DNA of 32,410 nt from the NCBI GenBank assembly GCA_003159675.1, contig PLQC01000090.1:1-32410 (forward strand). Reading direction: 5' to 3'. Below the pieces are notes generated by a model. It saw only the letters and a program-made list of their open reading frames with translations, searched no databases and had not been told where the DNA came from. Source of the DNA: Limisphaerales bacterium. GTDB lineage: Bacteria; Verrucomicrobiota; Verrucomicrobiia; Limisphaerales; BOG-1460. A program made the translations under genes and the position numbers. Below are positions 27,313 through 32,410 of the stretch, piece after piece (the stretch's first letter is position 1; the number at the start of each line of letters is the position of its first letter).

Positions 27313-28779
27313 TTAACGCTTCAACGCCTCCCCCACCCTCTCCGCCACATTGCAACCGGACACAATGGAATCGCTCAGCGAAACGCCGTCGCGATAATGG
27401 CCGGCCAGGAACAAACCGGGGGCCCTGGCTTCGATATCCGTCATCAGGTCTCGGTACCGGCCGTAACCGACATTGTATTGGGGAATCGCCTTGGGATAAA
27501 ACACGCAGTGTTTGAAGGTGGGGTCGCCTCTCACACCCAGGAGCACCCGCAAATCTTCACAAGTCAGTTCGTAAAGCTTGCCGGGCGGCAGCGATGCCAG
27601 TTCGGGGTATCGCTCTCCGCCGACATAACTCGTGAGGGTGAGATGCCCGGCGGGCGCGCGATTCGGAAACAACGACGACGAAAAGATGGTTCCGAGAATT
27701 TTGAAGCCTTCGATTTTCGGGATCAACATGCCGAATCCTTCGCAGGGATGGGCCACGTCCTCCCGCCGGAAGCCCAGCACCACGCTTGCCACCGGCGGGT
27801 AACGGATCTCGGAAAAGGCGGTGAGGTCCGGAAATTTTTCCTTTGCATCGGCCCCTTGCGCGGGTTCGGTAGGGCCGGCCTGCCGGCCGGCCTGGACTCG
27901 CGGCGGCGCGGCCTGAGCCGAGACCCCGTCCGTCTCAATCTGCAACTCCGCCAGTCTGAACGCCGTGCCGCAATAAATCACCGCTCCATGTTCGGCCCGA
28001 GTCTCACGGCCATTCTCACGAGACTCGAGAGTCCAGCCTTCCTGTGTCCGGATGAGTTTCATGACGGAGGTGTTGAGCTTCACCGCGTCGCCCAGATGCC
28101 CGCGCAACGTGTCGGGCAAAACCTGCAATCCTTCATCAAATGAAAACTTCGGCGCGCGGTCCTTGGCCACCTCGCCGCTCCTCTTTCGGTCCCGCGCCCC
28201 AAAAATCTGGCCTTTTATCATGGAGCCATACCTGTCTTCCAGCGCCTTGAGCTTGGGAAACGCGTGGGTGACGGACAGCTTGTACGGATCGCCGGCATAA
28301 ATCCCCGCGACCAGCGCATCAATCGCGTGATCCAGAAATTCCTGGTTGAACCGGCGCACCACGAATTGCGCGATGCTTTCCTCGACTCCATCCCGTCGCG
28401 GCGAAGCAAATGGCTCTCGCAACACGGCCAGCTTGGCTTTGAGCGAAAACAGTTCCGTCGTGAAAAAACCCGCCGGCGAGCCGGGCATCGCGATGGGTTT
28501 CTTGTAGCGAACGACGTAACGCGCCTCGGCTTTGGGATCGGGATCGAGCCGCCGGGATTGCAGTCCTGCGTCGCGGACGAGTTGCGCGATTTTCGGCGAT
28601 GTTTCGAGAAGCGTGTTGGGTCCAAACTCGGCGAGGTAGCCGTCCTTCCGCAGGGACTGGATCACACCCCCTGCCCGCCCGCCGGCTTCATAGACCGTCA
28701 CCGGGATACCGCTGCGCTTCAAGTAAAACGCAGCGGTCAAACCCGTGATGCCCGCGCCAACAATTGCAACGGGTTTCAT
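27313..28779 (-). CDS. hemY: Protoporphyrinogen oxidase, FAD-dependent (HemY/PPOX)
   Basis: 488 residues from MKPVAIVGAGITG at 28779; the track start at 28830 adds 17 residues before the FAD site. The dinucleotide-binding fold VGAGITGLTAAFYLKRSG and the acidic EAGGRAGG are at the N-terminus, and the FAD C-terminal motif LFLAGHYRDGVSLSDSIVSG ends it. It oxidises the porphyrinogen to the porphyrin using O2. The middle contains an atypical insert (AAPPRVQAGRQAGPTEPAQG) encoded by a GC palindrome (GGGCCGGCCTGCCGGCC, near 27872-27892), which looks like an in-frame repeat insertion. With HemN and HemE upstream, the protoporphyrin route is likely. A coproporphyrinogen-oxidising (CgoX-type) activity cannot be excluded by sequence alone. 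Confidence 0.93.
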   Translation of the reverse strand: MKPVAIVGAGITGLTAAFYLKRSGIPVTVYEAGGRAGGVIQSLRKDGYLAEFGPNTLLETSPKIAQLVRDAGLQSRRLDPDPKAEARYVVRYKKPIAMPGSPAGFFTTELFSLKAKLAVLREPFASPRRDGVEESIAQFVVRRFNQEFLDHAIDALVAGIYAGDPYKLSVTHAFPKLKALEDRYGSMIKGQIFGARDRKRSGEVAKDRAPKFSFDEGLQVLPDTLRGHLGDAVKLNTSVMKLIRTQEGWTLESRENGRETRAEHGAVIYCGTAFRLAELQIETDGVSAQAAPPRVQAGRQAGPTEPAQGADAKEKFPDLTAFSEIRYPPVASVVLGFRREDVAHPCEGFGMLIPKIEGFKILGTIFSSSLFPNRAPAGHLTLTSYVGGERYPELASLPPGKLYELTCEDLRVLLGVRGDPTFKHCVFYPKAIPQYNVGYGRYRDLMTDIEARAPGLFLAGHYRDGVSLSDSIVSGCNVAERVGEALKR

Positions 28780-28856
28780 GGCTTTGTGAGGACTTTCAAA
28801 AATCCGTTCGATGAGCTCCGCGACTTCCAAACAACTAAAGGTCGCGCGGATGCTTC

Positions 28857-28895
28857 CCCTCTCCCGTCCGACGGGAGAGGGTCAGGGTGAGGGTC
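28857..28895 (-). repeat. Left inverted repeat of the DUF559 unit
   Basis: Contains the hairpin CCCTCTCCCGTC/GACGGGAGAGGG and the inward segment GGGTGAGGGTC. It lies over the end of the DUF559 gene and could also terminate its transcript. Confidence 0.85.
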
Positions 28896-29298
28896 TTTTG
28901 GGTTTATCTGGTTCGCGGCGGTGTGGTGGCGGTGCAACGTTGCCGGGATGTGGGGCGCGTTCCTGCAAAAGCCGCCAGAGATTTTCCAGGAGATTGTTCC
29001 GATCTTCCGATTTCGCGAGCTGATGGTTCCACACGCGTCTGACAAGAATGCCGTGCGAGGCGAGGAAACTGTCCCGCTCGAAATCGTATGCTTGCTGGCT
29101 GGGAAATCCGTGTCCGGACCCGTCGAGTTCGATGGCAAGCTTGGCTTCGACGCAATAAACATCCAAGTAGTACGGTTTCTCGGGATGTTGGCGGCGGAAT
29201 TTGTATCCAGCCAGACGGCGGGATCGCAGCAAACGCCAGAGCTGCTTCTCGGCCCAAGTGGACTGTTTGCGCAATGTTCGCGCCCGTGTGGCAGACAT
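28882..29298 (-). CDS. DUF559 (Vsr-like PD-(D/E)xK) endonuclease
   Basis: 138 residues. The N-terminus RTLRKQSTWAEKQLWRLLRSRRL...KFRRQHP is the classic DUF559 start. The nuclease core YYLDVYCVEAKLAIELDGSGH and ...YDFERDSFLASHGILVRRVWN follows, related to very-short-patch repair and restriction endonuclease folds. The substrate is unknown. The C-terminus (REPDKPKRPSP) is encoded by the flanking inverted repeat, which supplies the stop codon. The larger 235-codon frame across the region is an artefact. Confidence 0.88.
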   Translation of the reverse strand: MSATRARTLRKQSTWAEKQLWRLLRSRRLAGYKFRRQHPEKPYYLDVYCVEAKLAIELDGSGHGFPSQQAYDFERDSFLASHGILVRRVWNHQLAKSEDRNNLLENLWRLLQERAPHPGNVAPPPHRREPDKPKRPSP

Positions 29299-29351
29299 GA
29301 ATGGGTGAGTAAACCGAAATCGTCAGGCAGGCAAGTGAAGATTCTACTTGA

Positions 29352-29390
29352 ACCCTCACCCCGGCCCTCTCCCATCGGATGGGAGAGGGA
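29352..29390 (+). repeat. Right inverted repeat of the DUF559 unit
   Basis: Mirror copy of the left repeat, with hairpin CCCTCTCCCAT-CGG-ATGGGAGAGGG. It differs from the left copy in five positions, two of which are a compensatory stem pair. Outside it, 29391-29501 holds the start of a short AT-rich frame (MSNTIDPKDIDQVASFVEAC, minus strand) that the unit appears to interrupt. Confidence 0.85.
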
Positions 29391-29501
29391 GTGTTGTAAT
29401 TCCGCACACGCCTCAACAAACGAAGCAACTTGATCAATATCTTTGGGGTCAATTGTATTGCTCATTAACTTACGGATACGCAAGTTTACGATTTTCTTTT
29501 T

Positions 29502-30881
29502 TCAAATCGTCTTCGAGTGTTTTCGCTCGCCCATCGACGCCAGGGTGTTGTCAAAACACATGGCGATGTTGCGGATGAACAAGCGGCCAGTGTCGGTAAC
29601 TTCGAAGCCGGTGGGCGTGCGTTTCACGAGGTGGTCGGCTTCAAACGGTGCGAGTGAAGCCAGTTCATTTGCGAAGTGTTGCACGAAATTGATGCCGAGC
29701 TTTTGTGACATGGCGGCGTAGTCCAGGGAGAGATCGCACATCACGCGCATGATGGTCTCGCGGCGGATCCTGTCCTCTTCGGTCACGAGATAACCGCGCT
29801 GCACCGGCACGCGACCGGCGTCCACGGCCTTCTCGTATTTCGGAAGTTCCTTTTCGTTCTGCCAGTAGGCCTCGGGGATCTGCGAGATGCTCGACATGCC
29901 GAACGCATAAATGTCCGCGCCGGCGCGGGTGCTGTAGCCCTGAAAATTGCGTTGGAGCTGCCTGCTGCGCTGCGCCACGGCGAGTTCATCGTTGGGCCGG
30001 GCGAAATGGTCCATCCCGATATAGACGTAGCGGTCGTTGGCGGTGAGTTTCTCGATGACGAGCTTGAGGACCTGCAGCTTGGTTTCGGGCGCGGGAAGGG
30101 ATTGTTGTTGCTCCAGGATTTTTTGCGCCGGTTTGACCCACGGCACGTGCGCATAACTGAAGACCGCGAGGCGGTCGGGGTTCATTTCGAGCACGATGTC
30201 GAGCGTTTCGTTGAATGACTCAAGGGTTTGATGCGGCAGGCCGTAGATGAGGTCGAGATTGATCGAGCCGTACCCCAGTTCGCGCATCCAGTCCATCGCC
30301 TGCTGGGTCATCGCGCGCGGCTGGATGCGATGGATCGCCTCCTGCACCCGTGGATTGAAATCCTGCACGCCCATCGAGGCGCGGTTGAAACCGATTTCGC
30401 GCAGCGCCACCAGGTGGTCCCGCGTCAGCCGTCGCGGATCCACTTCCACACCGGCTTCGAGGTCGTCCGAAAATGTGAACCGGCTCCGGATCAGCCCGCC
30501 CAACCGCCGGATCTCGTCCGGCCTTAGAAACGTGGGCGAGCCGCCGCCGAAATGGAGCTGGACGACCTTGCGCGAGGGATTCAGCCGCGGCGCCATCTGC
30601 GCCACCTCGCGGCCGAGGGTTTCGATGTAGGATTCGCCCTTGTCGTGGTTGAGGGTAATGACGGTGGTGCAGCCACAGAACCAGCAGAGCGTTTCGCAGA
30701 ACGGGATGTGAAAATAGAGGGACAGGTCGCGCGCGGCGCGGTTGTTGGCCTCCACCCGCGCGGAGAGTTCGGCCCATGATACGGTGTCCGCAAACTTCGT
30801 CGCGGGCGGATAGCTGGTGTAACGCGGGCCGGCCACGTTGTACTTCTTCACCAGCTCGAGATCGACCTGTAATGTGTTCAT
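29502..30881 (-). CDS. hemN: Oxygen-independent coproporphyrinogen III oxidase
   Basis: 459 residues from MNTLQVDLELVKKYNVAGPRY at 30881; the track ORF begins 186 codons earlier inside hemE in the wrong frame. It is a radical SAM enzyme with the 4Fe-4S cysteines in PFCETLCWFCGC, followed by HFGGGSPTFL and the HemN-type YTSYPPATKF start. It converts coproporphyrinogen III to protoporphyrinogen IX without O2. Its ATG overlaps the hemE stop (ATGA), so the two are translationally coupled. Confidence 0.97.
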   Translation of the reverse strand: MNTLQVDLELVKKYNVAGPRYTSYPPATKFADTVSWAELSARVEANNRAARDLSLYFHIPFCETLCWFCGCTTVITLNHDKGESYIETLGREVAQMAPRLNPSRKVVQLHFGGGSPTFLRPDEIRRLGGLIRSRFTFSDDLEAGVEVDPRRLTRDHLVALREIGFNRASMGVQDFNPRVQEAIHRIQPRAMTQQAMDWMRELGYGSINLDLIYGLPHQTLESFNETLDIVLEMNPDRLAVFSYAHVPWVKPAQKILEQQQSLPAPETKLQVLKLVIEKLTANDRYVYIGMDHFARPNDELAVAQRSRQLQRNFQGYSTRAGADIYAFGMSSISQIPEAYWQNEKELPKYEKAVDAGRVPVQRGYLVTEEDRIRRETIMRVMCDLSLDYAAMSQKLGINFVQHFANELASLAPFEADHLVKRTPTGFEVTDTGRLFIRNIAMCFDNTLASMGERKHSKTI

Positions 30882-32041
30882 CCGGATTTGAAAGCGCGCA
30901 CCGCTTCCACCAGCGCGGCGATGTTTTCCAGTTTCGCCGACGGCGGCACGCCGTGGCCGAGGTTGAAAATATAGCCCCGACGCCCCCGCATTTCCACCAG
31001 CAGCCGGGTCGTCTCGCGGGCAATGGCTTCGGGTGTCGCATCGACGAGCAGGGCCGGAGCCAGGTTGCCCTGCAGAGCGATCGTGGCTGGAAGGAGCCTG
31101 CGGGCTTCGGCGAGGGAAAACCGCCAGTCGATCCCCAACACTTTCGCCCCGGTGGCCACAAGGTCGGACCAGTTGGCGTGAGTGCCGAGCGAGAAGATGA
31201 TCGTCGGAACCCCGGAGTCCGACCCTCGGTGTCCGGGCCGGCCCGGCTGCGCCCGTCTCCGGATTCCTGAAACCGACGCGATGATGTCCTTCATCCACCT
31301 CCCGGAGGCTTCCTGAAATTCGCCGGGGGCGAGCAGCCCGCCGTGGCTGTCGAACAGTTGCAGCGCATCCACGCCGGCGCGAATCTGCATCTCCAGGAAG
31401 GAAGTGATGGCGGCGGTCAGCTTCTCGGCCAGCATCCAAAACGTCTTGCGATCTTCACGGAACAGGGCCAGGGCCCGCGTGTAGGATTTCGCACTGCCCC
31501 CTTCCATCATGAACGTCGCCAGCGTCCAGGGCGAGCCGGCGAAACCGATCAGCGCCGTCCGGTCACCGAGATCCTTGCGGACCAGGCGAAGCGCTTGGTC
31601 CACATAACCCAGCCGCTCGCGGACCCGCTCGACGGAGAGCCGCTCGATGTCCGCGCGACTGCGGATTGCGAAATCCATGACGATGCCGCCCCTGTCGGGA
31701 AAACGGTAGGGTTGCCCGAGGGCCTCGGGAATCACGAGAATATCGCTGAACAAAATCGCCGCATCGAAGCCGAATCGGCGGACTGGCTGAACGGTCACTT
31801 CTGCCGCCAGCTCGGGTGTTTGCACCAGTTCGAGAAAGGAATGCTTCTGCTTCAGCAAACGATACTCCGGCAACACGCGCCCGGCCTGGCGCATGAGCCA
31901 CACCGGCGGACGGTCCACCGCCTCGCACCGGCAGGCGCCCAGGAACCGGTCCCGATCACTGATTTTCCTGCCGCCACGCCCCTGCGTCCGTTCGCCGCGA
32001 GCGTTTTTCGATCGGAATTTGATTGTTCTCAACGCAGTCAT
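30878..32041 (-). CDS. hemE: Uroporphyrinogen decarboxylase
   Basis: 387 residues from MTALRTIKFRSK at 32041; the upstream GTG at 32074 is an alternative. Motifs: VWLMRQAGRVLPEY near the N-terminus, ILFSDILVIPEALG with the catalytic Asp, FAGSPWTLATFMMEGG, and YIFNLGHGVPP at the end. It decarboxylates uroporphyrinogen III to coproporphyrinogen III. It is longer than the usual 340-355 residues because of a basic N-terminal extension and an insert (IRRRAQPGRPGHRGSDSG) between KDIIASVSG and VPTIIFSLGT. The insert is encoded by a GC-rich palindrome-like stretch. First gene of the heme operon. Confidence 0.96.
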   Translation of the reverse strand: MTALRTIKFRSKNARGERTQGRGGRKISDRDRFLGACRCEAVDRPPVWLMRQAGRVLPEYRLLKQKHSFLELVQTPELAAEVTVQPVRRFGFDAAILFSDILVIPEALGQPYRFPDRGGIVMDFAIRSRADIERLSVERVRERLGYVDQALRLVRKDLGDRTALIGFAGSPWTLATFMMEGGSAKSYTRALALFREDRKTFWMLAEKLTAAITSFLEMQIRAGVDALQLFDSHGGLLAPGEFQEASGRWMKDIIASVSGIRRRAQPGRPGHRGSDSGVPTIIFSLGTHANWSDLVATGAKVLGIDWRFSLAEARRLLPATIALQGNLAPALLVDATPEAIARETTRLLVEMRGRRGYIFNLGHGVPPSAKLENIAALVEAVRAFKSG

Positions 32042-32133
32042 CCGCGGATGCTGATTCCGTTCACGCGTAGACACAATACAGCAAGTCCATCCGCAGACTG
32101 CACGGTTCTTGTCGATTCATCCACATAATTTGA

Positions 32134-32400
32134 TTAGCTCGCAGCTATCTCGTCGTAGAGGATGGGGATCCTCTCGACGGTGGGCAGTTCGATGCAATTG
32201 GGTTTCGCCACAAGAAGATGGTACCCGAAGCCGGTCCGCAAATGAAGCCCGCTGTTTGCAGGAGGGTCGATCCGGGTGCACTCCGACACACTGTCCCGAT
32301 CGCAAACATGCCGGAGCGCCGTGTTTGGATCCTGTGTGAAAAGCTGAACTGGGTGGTACGGGCCACTGGCCCGTCCCGTCCGGCGACCCGCCCATAGGCG
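32134..32400 (-). other. Unrecognised coding-like frame without a start codon
   Basis: On the minus strand a frame bounded by TGA (32401-32403) and TAA (32134-32136) reads ...TRIDPPANSGLHLRTGFGY and then HLLVAKPNCIELPTVERIPI. It ends LYDEIAAS. The composition is protein-like, but there is no ATG and I recognise no family. It may be a gene tail or a relic. The rest of 32042-32410 presumably contains the hemE promoter; none could be placed. Confidence 0.25.
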
Positions 32401-32410
32401 TCAACCTAAG

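Larger units (their letters stand above)
28857..29390. mobile_element. 534-bp unit: DUF559 endonuclease gene between 39-bp inverted repeats
   Basis: The minus strand of 28857-28895 and the plus strand of 29352-29390 are the same 39-nt sequence with five differences. Each starts ACCCTCACCC near the gene and ends outward in a hairpin (CCCTCTCCCGTCGGACGGG / CCCTCTCCCATCGGATGGG). Two of the differences are a paired G-C to A-T change that keeps the stem. The only gene inside is the DUF559 endonuclease, whose last codons and stop come from the left repeat. It sits between hemN and hemY, which would otherwise be close neighbours. No target-site duplication is obvious. Calling it mobile is inference. 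Confidence 0.6.

Noticed and set aside
27338-27351. Second att site (ccctctccgcca) matching the tRNA-Ser 3' end
   Set aside because: Only about 12 bp match, inside the hemY coding sequence; too short for an attachment site.
28776-29483. 235-codon ORF spanning the DUF559 unit
   Set aside because: It crosses both inverted repeats in the wrong frame for DUF559; the nuclease motifs are in 28882-29298.
30896-31439. Long N-terminal extension of HemN
   Set aside because: The extra 186 codons lie in a wrong frame inside hemE; the ATGA overlap at 30878-30881 gives the natural start.

Overview
The window reads as chromosomal DNA of a free-living Gram-negative bacterium, most likely a soil or freshwater Verrucomicrobiota (Pedosphaera/Limisphaerales-like). 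This is inferred, not computed. The grounds are the GYF_2 membrane protein, a secreted double pectate-lyase-fold/propeller protein, palindromic dispersed repeats, an FeoA with CxxC pairs, and the codon and GC character. Most of the window is GC-rich; roughly 950-4400 looks more AT-rich and is probably acquired.

Region 1 (1-5400) is an accessory zone next to a tRNA-Ser(GCU) whose 3' part opens the window. A tyrosine recombinase that has lost its N-terminus reads antisense into the tRNA, the usual layout of a tRNA-integrated element. Behind it lie a decayed secreted-protein tail, a two-gene unit (a GYF_2 membrane protein and a membrane protein with a poly-proline N-terminus), and a decayed MNT/HepT toxin-antitoxin module. 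A large secreted beta-helix plus beta-propeller enzyme (5403-8381) follows.

Region 2 (8348-23163) is a potassium island. A Ser/Thr kinase-UspA pair (minus) is divergent from a KdpE-like regulator-PII pair (plus). Then comes kdpA1-kdpB1-kdpC1 followed by a second KdpE-like regulator whose phosphoacceptor Asp is replaced by Glu. Converging on it from the other side is a complete second operon, a 27-codon membrane ORF-kdpF-kdpA2-kdpB2-kdpC2. No kdpD sensor kinase is present. Both KdpA proteins carry an unusual insert of about 75 residues made of three short repeats, and KdpA1 departs from the canonical selectivity-filter sequences. Between the two operons sits a toxin-antitoxin pair with an intact antitoxin and a ParE/RelE toxin killed by two in-frame stops.

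Region 3 (23164-24042) holds a 10-bp tandem repeat, a dispersed-repeat-like segment, and the fused tails of a deleted ABC exporter (ATPase C-terminus joined to permease C-terminus).

Region 4 (24043-32041) is core metabolism: enolase, FeoA, and a minus-strand heme cluster hemE-hemN-hemY-hemH. A 534-bp unit is inserted in the heme cluster. It consists of one DUF559 endonuclease gene bounded by 39-bp inverted repeats whose hairpins differ by compensatory changes. It looks like a minimal single-gene mobile unit.

The strongest candidates for something undescribed are the KdpD-less dual Kdp island with the repeat-bearing KdpA proteins, the DUF559 inverted-repeat unit, and the GYF/poly-proline membrane pair.
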